A stretch of DNA of 64,000 bases, taken from contig JACGWO010000013.1 of NCBI GenBank assembly GCA_034509735.1, positions 12,978,136 to 13,042,135 on the forward strand. Reading direction: 5' to 3'. Origin of the DNA: Sesamum alatum (taxonomy: Eukaryota > Streptophyta > Magnoliopsida > Lamiales > Pedaliaceae). The position numbers and the translations under genes are program-made. The notes beneath the pieces were generated by a model. That model was not told where the DNA came from and searched no databases. It saw only the letters and a program-made list of their open reading frames with translations. Below are positions 1-10,974 of the stretch, in pieces (the stretch's first letter is position 1; each line of letters opens with the position of its first letter).

Positions 1-688
1 AAAAAGTGTTAAATGTGTAAACGAAGTAAATTATAGGACCAAAAGTGCTAACGACCTAAAGTTACAAGACTAAAAATATAATTTTACCTGATTTTTATTA
101 TATAGACCAAAAAAATTACATAAAATTCCAAATATGTACCCTTTGGCGAAGAATGATGGATTCCTACCAAATATACCATTGGTTTGATTGCCGGGTAAAT
201 AGGTGCCATTCAAGGGTAGATGCTACTAACATAATGTGAATGAAATGAGATAAAAAAAAGTTACTACATGTAGAAATTGATTAGAGAATTGAGACACAAA
301 CTCAAATTTTCCACGGATGTTTTTCATTAATTTGTGTGTACTTCAAGCACTCAACCTTCTTGTATGTTGGGCATAGTTTGGAGATTCAAGATATATATCC
401 CAATATTTATCATATTGGTTCAATACATATTTGTGTGAAATAGATAAGTATACAAAATTTACCAAAAACATAAAAGAAGAAAATTCTCGCACTGAATTGA
501 GTTTGAATACGACTAATCAAATAATAGCAGGTATATTACTCTTCTTATGCATGTATTGGTGTACAGTTTAAGTAGAGCGATTAGCCACATGAATGGAACA
601 TCTTACAGTTAGAGTTGCATAAACTTTTCATGTTGTGTAGAGCATTTAAGCCTGCACTAAGTTTTTTGGGATAGGCAGTGCAGAGGAA
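1..688. other. AT-rich intergenic DNA
   Basis: No coding sequence, RNA gene or complete mobile element could be recognised. The first ~130 bases contain phrases such as 'ggaccaaaagtgc' and 'ataggacc' that resemble decayed ends of the inverted-repeat elements seen elsewhere in this window (for example 32640-32870), but no partner end is visible. Confidence 0.5.
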
Positions 689-1014
689 CACTAGAAGAAA
701 TATGACTTTTCATTATGGTTAATTACTATGGTTAAAAGTAACAAAATCAATATGAATACTAATTAATTATGGCTTCAGAACGGTTATCAGTTGTTGTTTC
801 TGCAAGCGAGGTCAAAGCATTTGCTACAACTAAAAATTGTGACAAATGTTTAACTATAGGTAAAATCATAACGAATGTTCATTAACTGTGGTCAAAGTTA
901 AGTTCATCGTTTTTGTCTGACTGTGATAGATAATGTTGTTTTGCTATAACTTTTTAAACTGTAGTGATTTATACTATAAGGAATAATTAATATTTTTCGT
1001 AGTGGGAGCTGGTC
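689..1014. mobile_element. small CACTA-like non-autonomous element (candidate)
   Basis: The left end reads CACTAGAAGAAATATGAC and the right end, read inward on the other strand, CACTACGAAAAATATTAA, so both ends carry CACTA. The flanking triplets are GAA and GGA, an imperfect 3-bp target duplication. There is no open reading frame. At 326 bp it fits a miniature CACTA derivative. The ends are unlike those of the two large CACTA elements here, so it would belong to another family. Confidence 0.4.
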
Positions 1015-1085
1015 TTCTTCACCAAAAATCTAAACATAGAAAAAGATTCTTAGAAATAATTATTTTTTAGTTTAATCCATTTTTA

Positions 1086-1256
1086 TCTATATTAATATAA
1101 GAAGAAAATTTCATTTTTATTAACAAAAAGCGGTTACTTACATCGCTGCACTAAAAGTTTGTCATGTCAATAATACTCTTAAGTTGGTTTTTTTTCTTTC
1201 TTTCTTTTTTTTTTTTTAAATGTAATGTGTTGGTTTATATATATATATATATATCA
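1086..1256 (+). mobile_element. Helitron 5' end, interrupted
   Basis: Starts with TCTATATTAATATAAGAAG directly after an A, the usual form of a plant Helitron 5' end. It shares the phrase AATGTAATGTGTTG plus a following TA run with the complete 307-bp Helitron at 22749. The Mutator-like element at 1260 interrupts it. The stretch 2438-2497 resembles the 3' part of that same Helitron (AATATTATTTATTATATACACC against AATATTATTTTATATGCACG), although the terminal hairpin and CTAG are decayed. Confidence 0.55.
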
Positions 1257-1259
1257 AAT

Positions 1260-2437
1260 AGGCTTAATTGCATAAAACCCCCCTGTATTGTACAAATTCG
1301 GCTAAAAAACCCCTTGTGTTTTAAAAATAGGCGAAAACCCCCCTTCTGTTTTATTAAATATAGCTCAATCGCCCCTTTCCGTTAAATTGACTTAACGGCG
1401 TCAACTTTTTTTTTGTTTGATCGTTAAGCCCTTTTTATTATTTATTACTTTTTTATTTATGACCGTTGGATCTCATTTGATTGTATAATAACCGTCAGAT
1501 CTAAGCAATTAATCTCAATTGTTAGATCGTAGAAAAACGAAGGGTCTGGATTGAACAAATATTAATTAATTTTATATATAAATAATTAAAAATTATAAAA
1601 AACAAAATTATTATTTATATATAAAATTCAAAAAAAAAACAAAAGAAAAAAAAAACCCTACTCCCCACCCCCACCCCCCGCCACCCCCGCCCCGCCGCCT
1701 ACCCCCTCCCCACCCCCCCCCCACCCCGCCGTCCCCCGCAGATGGGGGCGACGGCGAGTACGGCGACGTCGCCCAGTCAAGCTGGTCTGGGCGACGGCGA
1801 CGCGGTCGTCCTTCCGATGCCGTCGCCCATTCTGTGTGGGGGCGACGGCGTCTCCGTCGCCCCTCTGCGCGCATCGCTGCCGCCTTTTTTTTTTTAATTT
1901 TTTTAATTATTTATATATATATTCATTCAATATATATTTTAAGTAAATTAAGAGTAATTTCAAATAATTATAATAATTATTAGATATTTATTTAATTTTA
2001 AATTAATTTATAAATTTAACATTATATTTATATAGATATCTCAATTTAAAATATAATATTTAGTATAATTTTTTTATTTTTTTTGATATTTTGATACTAA
2101 TATAAATTTATTTAAGAACAAAAACTATATATAATTTTTGGGAGATAGGAAACAAAAAGAAATGCTTAAAAAAATTAATTCGGACCATGCTAATTTTAGA
2201 TACAATATAGGGGTATTTTAATCACTTAAGGACCAAAAAAAAGGTTAAAACGCGCAAAAAATCAAGCCTAATCGCATTTAAGGCGCGTGCACCCCACCTT
2301 CCGTTAATTTCTAACGAAAAGGGGGTTTTGTGCTTCATTTATTAAAACACAGGGGGGGTTTTTTGCCTATTTCCAAATCACAAGGGGATTTTTAACTATT
2401 TCGCGAAAACACAGGGGGGTAAATTGGAGTTTAGCCT
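1260..2437. mobile_element. Mutator-like TIR element with GC-rich core
   Basis: The ends are long inverted repeats of about 120 bp. Left: AGGCTTAATTGCATAAAACC, then short C-runs alternating with T-rich phrases. Right, on the other strand: AGGCTAAACTCCAATTTACC with the same alternation. The flanks ATCAAAT at 1253-1259 and 2438-2444 are a 7-bp (possibly 8-bp) target duplication. Long inverted repeats and a duplication near 7-10 bp suggest a non-autonomous Mutator-like element. No transposase is present. The interior at about 1655-1890 is extremely GC-rich with repeated GCGACGGCG. It was inserted into the older Helitron piece. Confidence 0.7.
1655..1890. repeat. GC-rich C-run and GCGACGGCG-repeat core
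   Basis: A C-polymer tract (about 1667-1735) is followed by repeated GGCGACGGCG / CGTCGCC words in both orientations up to about 1880. It contrasts sharply with the >70 % AT surroundings. The reading frame across it on the - strand gives only low-complexity Arg/Gly, so it is not treated as coding. Confidence 0.7.
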
Positions 2438-2512
2438 ATCAAATATTTTAAAACCTGAAATATTATTTATTATATACACCCAAAAACAGCGTACAATGTC
2501 GACTTATGTTAG

Positions 2513-2520
2513 TATAAATA
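2513..2520 (+). promoter_or_regulatory. TATA box of laccase 1
   Basis: TATAAATA lies 83 bp before the laccase 1 start codon, a normal spacing for a short plant 5' leader. The downstream stretch GCCCCAACCAAG and the CA-rich leader fit a transcribed 5' UTR. The TATA box lies only about 15-20 bp after recognisable Helitron remnant sequence. Confidence 0.6.
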
Positions 2521-2595
2521 GACGCCCCAACCAAGAAGTTTAACTCAACCATCACCACTTCAAAACATCACCCAAGCAAAGCAAGAAAAGCAGAA

Positions 2596-4784
2596 ATGGA
2601 GACTAAACTTTGCTGCATGAGGCCAAGGCTCCTCTTTGTTCTTTTAGGCATACTCTCTTTTCTGCTATCTTTAGCAGATGCAACAACTCACTACCATGAC
2701 TTTGTTGTACGAATTCGGACAATCTTCTTCTTCATTTAGTTCTTGTTACTTGTTTCTTCTTTCAATTTATGGAACTGATTTTAAAACGACTATCGATTGC
2801 CACAGGTTGAACATATGCCGGTGACTAGGCTGTGCTCAACTCAAAACATAACCACCGTAAACGGACAGTTTCCAGGGCCGACCATTACAGTATGCAATGG
2901 AGATACGCTAGTCATCAAAGTCACCAACAGGGCTGCTTACAACGTCACTATCCACTGGTAACGATAGAAATTCATATACTGTAGTATGAAAGAATGTTTG
3001 ATGATACAAACCAAAATTTCCATGTAATTTTTATTTTCCATCAGGCATGGAGTTCGGCAGATGAGAACGCCATGGGCGGACGGGCCAGAATACGTAACAC
3101 AATGCCCCATCATGCCAGGAGGAACTTATACTTACCGTTTCACAATAGAGAACCAGGAGGGTACGTTGTGGTGGCATGCTCACAGCAAATGGCTCAGGGC
3201 CACCGTCTATGGAGCTATCGTTATCCACCCGAAATCTGGCTCCTCATATCCCTTCCAGGCCCCCGAGATTGATGTCCCTGTTGTTCTTGGTAAATCTATA
3301 TTGCTAGTTGCTCCTTCCACTCTCACATTTTCATGATTGCTCATTCACCGCGAGATGATGAACAGGAGAATGGTGGAACACGGATATCGCAGAAGCTCTA
3401 AGACAGGCAATGATTAATGGAACTGCCCCAAGTATTTCAGACGCCTACACGATTAACGGTCAACCTGGCGACCTCTACAGATGCTCCAGCCAAGGTGAAA
3501 TGTGAAACAAGAAATTGAGAAAAATGGACTGTTTAAACTAAGAATCTAAACTGAAAGAAGTAGAAACATTCTCAATCTGTTGCTCACTAGGATTACTGCA
3601 ATGCTCGAATGTAGGTACTGTGAGAATATCGGTTAATTCAGGAGACACCGTGCTTCTTAGAGTCATCAATGCTGCACTCAATCAACAGCTCTATTTCTCA
3701 GTAGCCAACCACACACTGACTGTGGTTGAAGCTGATGCTACCTATCACCAGCCCTTTAGAACTGATGTCATCATGGTTGGTCCCGGCCAGACGACCAACG
3801 TCCTCCTCACGGCTGACCAGCCACCAGCACGCTATTACATGGCTGCACGTGCTTATGCCTCCAACCAGAACATCCCCTTCAGCAACACAACCACCACAGC
3901 CATTCTTGAGTACGAAAACGCAATAAACAGGACACCCTCGCCTGTCTTGCCTCAATTGCCGGCCTTCAATGACACAGCCACCGTCACTCAATTCACGAGC
4001 CAGTTAAAGGGCATACCGTCTATTGTCAAAGTTCCCACTGAAATTGATGAAAACCTGTTTTTTACCATAGGATTAGGCCGTGTGAATTGCGCTCCAGGGC
4101 CTACATGCCAGGGCCCTAACAATACGCGTTTTGCTGCAAGTATGAACAATGTGTCCTTTGTGCTCCCGAGCAAGAATTCCTTATTACAAGCCAATTATCA
4201 AAACGTACCCGGAGTTTTCACCACTGATTTTCCTCCTTCTCCGCCTCTGAAGTTCAACTACACAGGAAACGTGAGCCAGGGGCTATGGCAGCCGACGTTT
4301 GGGACTAAACTGTACAAGCTGAAGTTCGATTCAGCAGTACAGATTGTGTTGCAAGACACAAGCATAGTTGCTTTGGAAAGCCATCCGATCCATCTCCATG
4401 GCTACGATTTCTTTGTAGTGGGACAAGGATTCGGCAACTTCAACCCGGAAACAGATCCTGCCAAGTTCAATCTGGTTGATCCACAAGTTCGAAATACGTT
4501 TAATACGCCGGTTGGGGGATGGGCAGCCATTCGCTTCAGGGCCAACAATCCAGGTTCCAAACATGTTGTGATAGTATTGACATTGTAAGAGCATTAAGTT
4601 AAAAACCAATTTGTTTATTTATTTGGTATTTTCTTGGCTTGTTTTTGTTGCAGGTGTTTGGCTCTTCCATTGTCACATAGATACACATTTCTCATGGGGC
4701 TTGGCCATGTCTTTCTTGGTTGAGAATGGAGAAGGAAAATCACAATCCATTGAACCGCCTCCGGCTGATCTTCCACAATGTTGA
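2596..4784 (+). CDS. LAC: laccase, LAC7-like (multicopper oxidase), six exons
   Basis: Secreted p-diphenol:O2 oxidoreductase. Plant laccases oxidise phenolics such as monolignols in the cell wall. Exons: 2596-2706, 2806-2957, 3045-3289, 3366-3494, 3615-4553, 4654-4784, all GT-AG, giving 568 aa (the family is usually 550-590). Residues 1-29 are a signal peptide (hydrophobic [15 protein letters not shown]). Three cupredoxin domains follow. Copper ligands are complete: HWHG at 87-90, WWHAHS at 130-135, HPIHLHG at 469-475, HCHIDTH at 531-537, with Leu in the usual axial place (WGL). Many N-glycosylation sequons (NTT, NDT, NNT, NYT) are visible. Phrases such as [18 protein letters not shown] and [16 protein letters not shown] match the Arabidopsis LAC7-9 group as I know it. 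There are no inactivating changes, so it looks functional. The substrate cannot be told from sequence. Confidence 0.95.
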
Positions 4785-4917
4785 GAAATGCCGTCAAGTT
4801 TTAATTCTATCTTGCACCACAGAAATGTTCACTGTTCTTTCTGTTGCATGGTCTTGTTTTTCTATGTTACTATTTGTTTTCCTTGTTTCCTGTTCCACTT
4901 ATGATATATATATATAG

Positions 4918-4923
4918 AATAAA
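4918..4923 (+). terminator. poly(A) signal of laccase 1
   Basis: AATAAA lies 134 bp after the laccase 1 stop codon in a T-rich 3' UTR. The distance and base composition fit a plant near-upstream polyadenylation element. Confidence 0.5.
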
Positions 4924-5000
4924 ATGTATGGACTGTACTTATGTACTTTCTTCTCTTGGTTCAAGTAAAAGTATTATTTATAAAATGCCTCTTTTACTTG

Positions 5001-5259
5001 CATATAAGAAAATGATTCAATAGCTACGATAAAATTTAGTGCTAAATCAGTGTCGAGCTAATTAGGAAGTAAAGTTTTCGTTGTTAATCTACATTATTTA
5101 ATATATATTTTAAATAAACGGTGGTAAATTCGCTTGCAAAAAAATTTCATTGCTAAATAAACTTCTTGTATTAAATAATATAGATTAACAATGAGAATTT
5201 TACTTGTTAATTAGTTCGACGCTGATTCTTTTCGTAGCTAAGAGCCATTTCTTGTAGTG
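5001..5259. mobile_element. fold-back / miniature inverted-repeat element
   Basis: The left arm (5001-5105, with AGCTACGATAAAATTTAG, GTCGAGCTAATTAGGAAGTAA and TTGTTAATCTA) is the reverse complement, with mismatches, of the right arm (5165-5259). The right end read inward is CACTACAAGAAATGGC and the left end is CATATAAGAAAATGATTC. The two arms would form a near-continuous hairpin. No target duplication is obvious and no protein is encoded. It lies just 3' of laccase 1. Confidence 0.6.
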
Positions 5260-5396
5260 TTAATAGTGTTGTTTTGGCCAATATTTTTGGTTAATCCCTC
5301 TTTTACTTCAATCTTAATATACACTTGATTATCATACTTTTATTATTTTAATATCTTGCTAATATATTTTAGAATTACATTTAGAGCACTAATTTT

Positions 5397-6080
5397 CACT
5401 AAAAAAAAATGTGGGAATTTAAACGATTTTAGAAACAGTTTTTTTCTTTTGGAACGGTCAAAAGATCACTAGATGAACCTGGACCGAGATTAGGATCGGT
5501 AAGTGTTCCATTGAAACTGGAGGCGTTCCTAATATTTAGGAACGGTTGAAACTAAATCGTTCTATTTTGGAACTGTTTTTGGCGTACAAAATAAAAATCG
5601 TTCCTGATTAGCTTTGTGTTTATGAATATATAATTTGTGTATTTGGAACACATGGTTAATATTTGGAACGGTCACATGTTATGTGATTGACATAATTTGG
5701 AACGGTGGTTGGAACTCTATTTGCATCAAACTAAATACATGGGAGATGTTTTTTTCTACTGACTCTGAAATACACATTGGAACAGTATACTGTTTGTTTG
5801 GGGATAGATTTTGGTACGATAGTTGGAACACAAATAGACCTGCTTTGCTAAGGAACTTAGGAACGATTTTTTAATCTTTATTTAGAATACGGTTTTGGCA
5901 CGATTTTAGGTATTCGGTTTGGAACACTAACAATGCCAAAAAATCATTGCATTTGGGCTAATTTTAGGAACGGTTGGTCCCTTATTTGGAATGCTCAAAT
6001 TGTACGGTTTTAGAAACGGTCATCTCATTCAACTGGTCCTCTGTTGGAACGGTTACGTCGATATTTTAGAGTTTCGTGGT
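5397..6080. repeat. CACTA 3' subterminal repeat array
   Basis: Repeated TTTGGAACGGT / GGAACACA / TTAGGAACG words spaced every 20-60 bp, in one main orientation. They match the arrays at 14870-15478, 36842-37460 and 47940-48678, which identifies them as a family-specific subterminal repeat rather than host sequence. Confidence 0.85.
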
Positions 6081-6285
6081 TGAGCAAAAGACCGTTCTTA
6101 AATAAATGATTAATTAAAATTTTTTACTTTATATAATAATAATTATTATTTTTAAAATGAAATTTAAATTATTAATAATTATTTTGAATTTGGTTAAATA
6201 AATTATTTAAATACAAAAAAATACACAATTCAAGAAAAAATATTATCCAATTTAATTATATTTTTTTTTAAAAAAAATCCTAAAT

Positions 6286-7824
6286 CTACACCTCATCCCC
6301 CTCATCCTAGTCCATGTCGGCATCGTCCGGAGCAAGGGGGTCTGTCGAAGGCTGTGACGGGCCGGCAACAGAGTTGTTAGTATGTAGAGACTTCATCATG
6401 CCCATCATGTCGACCATCATCTCTTCCAGTCAGACCATGCGATCCTCCAAGTTCGATGGTGGTGGTGTTGGTGATAGTGAGGTAAAAGTCTGGCTAAGGC
6501 CGTGGGCCTCAAAACAAAGACCGAATACCCAGGCCTTGTTCTTGCCCCCAATCGCAGCCAGCCACAAATCTTGCTCGGTGGTGCGATTAGGCCGGACGAT
6601 CCCTAGGATCGGCCGTGCCCTAAGACTGGTGATCCTCCAGCAACTTCTGGAACGTCTCCTACAAAACATAGCAAATTATTATTATTATTGCGAAAAATTA
6701 GAGGAAAAAAATTTGAAAATGTAATTGAGTACTTACCGCCACCTCCTTGCCCTCGGGCTGCTCCAGCCGCCGTCGACCTTCTTCTTGTAGCATCTAGAGA
6801 ATAACTCCATCTGCTTGACTGGCTGACCGAGCTGTGTCTCCTATAAAAAAAAAGGAACAGTTATTAAAGTTTTAATTTAATAATGATGAATACTTTAAAA
6901 ATATTTAAATTTCTTACCATCTTCCTCTTGTGCATGCCGACGGAGGCAGAACCCCGATGGTAGACAGTAGAAGATGTTGTTTGGTTGGCAAACCGGTTGG
7001 CCTTGTTCTTGACTGCACTCGGCCTTGAACTCGTTGTCCCAGTACAGTAGAAGTTGCCGCCAGACTTCGTTCGCCAGCTAAAGAGGCTTCACCAGATACT
7101 GTCTGGTGAGAATGAATTTCTTGCGGATGAACTTTCCTGCAAACATGTGGAAGACGCGGAACATGGACTCATCGTCACAGTCCCACCAGTACGTCATCTG
7201 CAAAATAAAGAAATTGTTAAAATATTTACTAAACCGAATAAATTTATACCATTAAATCGAAATTAAAATATGTTACTTCAAGCTCTCGAACCAGAAATGT
7301 TGGTGCTCTGGCAGGCACCTGACGCCAACATCACCAAGGTGGGGATAATGTCCTCACACGACCACGTACATGCCCTCATGTATTTTGTGCTCAGCCCTGA
7401 AATTACAAAATAATTAGTGTGACAGAAAAATAATAATTTAAATAACAAAAATATTTAAAAAAAAAATTATACCTGGCATCGGCGAGGGTTATATACCGAC
7501 GCGCGGATGGTAGGGGGACTGTTGGTGCAGGTAGGGGTGGTGTGGGTGGTGCAACCCATGGACGGGCCAGATCTGCCGCCGGTGCGGGAGCAGATGGTCT
7601 GGCATCTTTTGGGGCCCGTGCAGGAGTAGACGGACCAAGCTCTTGATCCAGCACCGGTGCGATAGCTGACTGCTCTGCCGGTGGTGGTGGTGATGGTGGT
7701 GGTCAGAATGTTGCTTCCCTAACCTGGGACGCAGCACCCGCCGGTGGTGGAACCAACAGGCCACGACCACGGCCGCGAGTACAGCCACCTCCTCGAAGAG
7801 GCAAATCTCAACAAGACATGATCT
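6286..7824 (-). pseudogene. TNPA-like ORF of the CACTA element (plant transposase Ptta/En/Spm type), broken
   Basis: In En/Spm-type elements this second gene encodes the DNA-binding protein that recognises the subterminal repeats. The conserved phrase LWLAAIGGKNKAWVFGLCFEAH (about 6500-6600) fits the plant transposase Ptta/En/Spm family core, followed by the usual acidic C-terminus ending at a TAG at 6286. Upstream pieces include a Pro/Ala-rich segment (about 7403-7654) and an N-terminal MSC...RGRGRG at about 7820, with an in-frame TGA right after codon 3. Several stops and frame changes, plus probable introns, leave no continuous reading frame. Confidence 0.65.
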
Positions 7825-8199
7825 CCAATGTTTTTTCAAAATATTAGTGGTATGAATTTTTTTTTTAGAAAACATTGTAAGTATCAATTTATTTTGAATA
7901 ATGATAATTTTCTAATTTTTTAAGATAATTATGTAAACTAAATTCTAAATTTGTATACTATGTCCAAAATTAATCTACTAAATGGATACTAAATCCCAAT
8001 TTTCTTTTGAAATTTTCCCTACAATGTATATTAAATCCCAAAATTCTTTCCTAAGTAATGGATTCCAAAATTTATAAATATTTCCTAAAATATATTCAAA
8101 ATCCCAAAATTCTTCACAAAAATATGATTTATATTATAATAATTACTACATATATTTTTCTATATCCTTACAAAATATTATATATAATTTCACACGAAT

Positions 8200-9080
8200 T
8201 CCAAAAAAATCACAGAAAATTAAGAAAATGACAGAAAATTCTAAAAAATAAAAAATGTAGAAACCTTTTTGTTCAAGAAAAAAATTATAGAAAATTTTAA
8301 TAAAATACTTAAAAATTACAGTAAATTTTTAAGAATTACAGAATTTACGGTTTTCTTTTTCAGAAAAAAATACAAATTTTTACAGGTTTTTTTTAGAAAA
8401 TTATAGAAAATTTTTACAAGATAAAGAATTTACAGTTTTTTTTTTTCAGAAAAATATTACAGCATTTACAGGTTTTTTTCAGAAAAATATAGAAAATTAC
8501 AGAAAATTTTCAATAAATACATAAAAATGACAGTGATTTTTTTAAAAATTACAGAATTTACAGTTTTTTTTCCAGAAAAAATTACTTAACTTACAGGGTT
8601 TTTTTTTTTTTGAAAATTACAAAAAAATTTCAAAAAACTTAAAAATTGCAGAAAAGACTTAAAATGTTGGAAAATATTTTTCAAAGATAAAAATAACAGA
8701 AAATAATTTAAAAATAATAGAAAATTCAGCAATCACACAACAATTTGCAGAAATTACAGAAAATTCACAAATTACTGACCAGAAATTATTCTAGTTATTA
8801 CAGAAAATATCTTATATGATAGAAATTTCATAATTAATTCAGAAAATTACCGAAAATTCACCAATTACACAATAATTTGCAGAAATTACAGAAAATACAG
8901 AAAATTCAAACGTTACACAAAATTACCAGAAATTACAGTACAATTTCCATAAATATAGAAAATACAAAATTTACAATGCAATTTTCAAAAATTACAGAAA
9001 ATTGAAAACAATACTAGAAAATTATAGAAATTTCACAAACACTTCTAGAAAAATTACAGAAAAATTCCACATAAATCCCC
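8200..9080. repeat. degenerate A-rich TTACAGAAAA repeat tract
   Basis: Nearly 900 bp consist of imperfect iterations of ACAGAAAATT / TTACAGAAAA, with variants such as CAGAAAAATTACAG. It lies between the TNPA remains and the GC-rich block at 9160 inside the CACTA element. On the element's coding (-) strand it reads as a T-rich tract and could be a large first intron of the TNPA gene. No frame is open. Confidence 0.75.
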
Positions 9081-9159
9081 TAACATTACATACTATTACA
9101 AAATTTACATGCAATTTTTGAAATTAGACAAAACAGAAAAAAAAAATTGAAAAGGATTT

Positions 9160-9406
9160 TTGGAAACCCTACTTGGTAGTGGTGCTGGCGGTGACAGCGG
9201 GTTGATGGTGGTGGCGGCGTCAACGGTGGATGGCGGAGGTGCTGGTGCTGGCGGCGACGGAGGGTGGATGGTGGCCAAGGAGGGTGGCCGTAATGGTGGT
9301 GGTGGTGGAATAGAGAAGCAGAAGGAAGGAGAGAGAGAGAGTGAGAGGCGGAGGTGGCGGCGAACATTGGCGGAGGCGGAGGTAGAGGAGTAAGAAGGAG
9401 AAGGGT

Positions 9407-9442
<36 letters not shown>

Positions 9443-9450
9443 CAGAAAAA
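9160..9450 (-). other. possible promoter-proximal exon / 5' UTR of the TNPA gene
   Basis: Read on the - strand this is a (CT)n tract (9405-9440), then CTAACCCTTCTCC and a C-rich region with an ATG at about 9367, and then CAAGTAGGGTTTCC, a plausible exon-intron border near 9167-9175. CT-rich leaders are typical of plant first exons. The frame gives low-complexity His/Pro/Ser-rich sequence, so a mostly untranslated exon is likelier than a protein. Confidence 0.35.
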
Positions 9451-9479
9451 ATGAGGGGGAGAATCTACTAAATGTATCA

Positions 9480-10640
9480 GTATTTTGGAACGGTCATTTT
9501 TTACTATGACCGTTCCTAGTACTATTCCTATTGTCAATAAACGACGTCATTTTGATTTGAAGACGACGTCGTTTTAGTATCTTGTACTGGTAATGAAACT
9601 CACAGGAACGGTTGATTAATATTCAAACCGTTCCTGGTACTATTCCTAAATTGCGAAACGATGTCGTTTGGTAACCTGTCACTAGTGACCGTTCCTAGTT
9701 TTGTTTCAAAAATTATTTTATCTTCCTCGATAATAAATATAAATTAAGAAACATATATTCCGAACACGTGTACTAGCAAAGAAAGGTATACAATTAGCCA
9801 TTCAAAGAATTTAAAAATATAAAATAATTTTCCTAAATCATACACATCTTCACAATATGAAGTATATTTATATATTTAAGTTTGTTAGTATTTCACAGAT
9901 TCAACTAGCATCTTGTATTGTTGCATTGCATCGCCTAATCAGACTGTCAAAATTCTAATCAGACCGTTAGATATGATGTGGCACACAAAAGAATACATTA
10001 TATGTAGTTTTCAAAAATTTCAGTGTGAGGATATCGGGATATCGCTTCCGATCAATATTTGTCATCATAAGAACAATTGCATCCTTCAACCCGGCCACCT
10101 GATTGAAAATCAGACTATTAGATATGAAATCTTATTCATAATCTTGTATGTGTTTAAAAATGGTGTCGATTCGACTCACGGATGTTAAGATATCGTCACA
10201 AGTAGGTAAAATACAAATTCCAGTAACACAATTTGGAGCTGTTGTATATTACCTTAGCAACGGTTTATTATAATAATAACCTAGGAACGATTAGTGGTTA
10301 TATACAAGAACGGTCTGAACCAATTTATATTAGGAACGGTAGGATATAAAATAACCGTTTCAAAATTGGATTTTCCCACCATTTTTCCAGTGGGTGCCAA
10401 AACAAAAATTTGGACCTACAATCGGAATGGTCACTCAATTATTCTGATTGTTCCTAACTAAATTTTTCTACCTATCTTCAGTTGGCAACTAATTTAAAAA
10501 TTGTAACTGTAATAGGAACAGTCATGGTAATACTATGACCGTTCCCAGTTTCAAATTTTCCACATATTTTTTCATTTGTCGCGTACTTGAAAACTTTGTA
10601 ACTGTAATAGGATCGCTCGTTATATATATTGACCATTCCA
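9480..10640. repeat. internal GGAACGGT array within the CACTA element
   Basis: Two clusters (about 9490-9700 and 10240-10640) of GGAACGGT / ACCGTTCC words resemble the terminal arrays, yet lie 4-5 kb from either end, between the TNP2 and TNPA remains. No CACTA terminus is visible at their borders, so they are not the ends of a nested element that I can see. Confidence 0.7.
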
Positions 10641-10974
10641 ATTTTTAAAATTTATTATATTTTATTAAAACATAAAAAAATTAATACAATGTTTAAACTA
10701 AGGTATATAAAAAAATAGTACACCATTCCAAAGTTATATTATCTTATAAAAAATTTATAATTAATACAATGTTTAAACTAATTAATTAAGGTATTTTCAT
10801 TACACATTTAAAAGGTAACTATGCACTGAACGCTCAATAGGTCTCTTCCCGGTCTCAGCCTCGTCGAAGCTATCTTCGTCATCTTGATCATCAGATTCAT
10901 CATTTGGCGAGCGGGATGTACCTGCTCCATGTTGTGACATGGACACATCAACGACCAACTATATTCCCGCTGGG

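Noticed and set aside
1611..1874. 87-codon Arg/Gly-rich frame on the - strand
   Set aside because: It arises from the C-polymer and GCGACGGCG repeats of the Mutator-like element. Pure low complexity.
5397..6080. Regularly repeated GGAACGGT words considered as a CRISPR-like array
   Set aside because: Plant nuclear DNA. The repeats are short, irregularly spaced, in both orientations and bounded by a CACTA terminus, so they are subterminal repeats.
9160..9393. Gly-rich frame on the + strand
   Set aside because: Shadow of a GC-rich, CT-repeat region that fits an untranslated exon on the other strand better.
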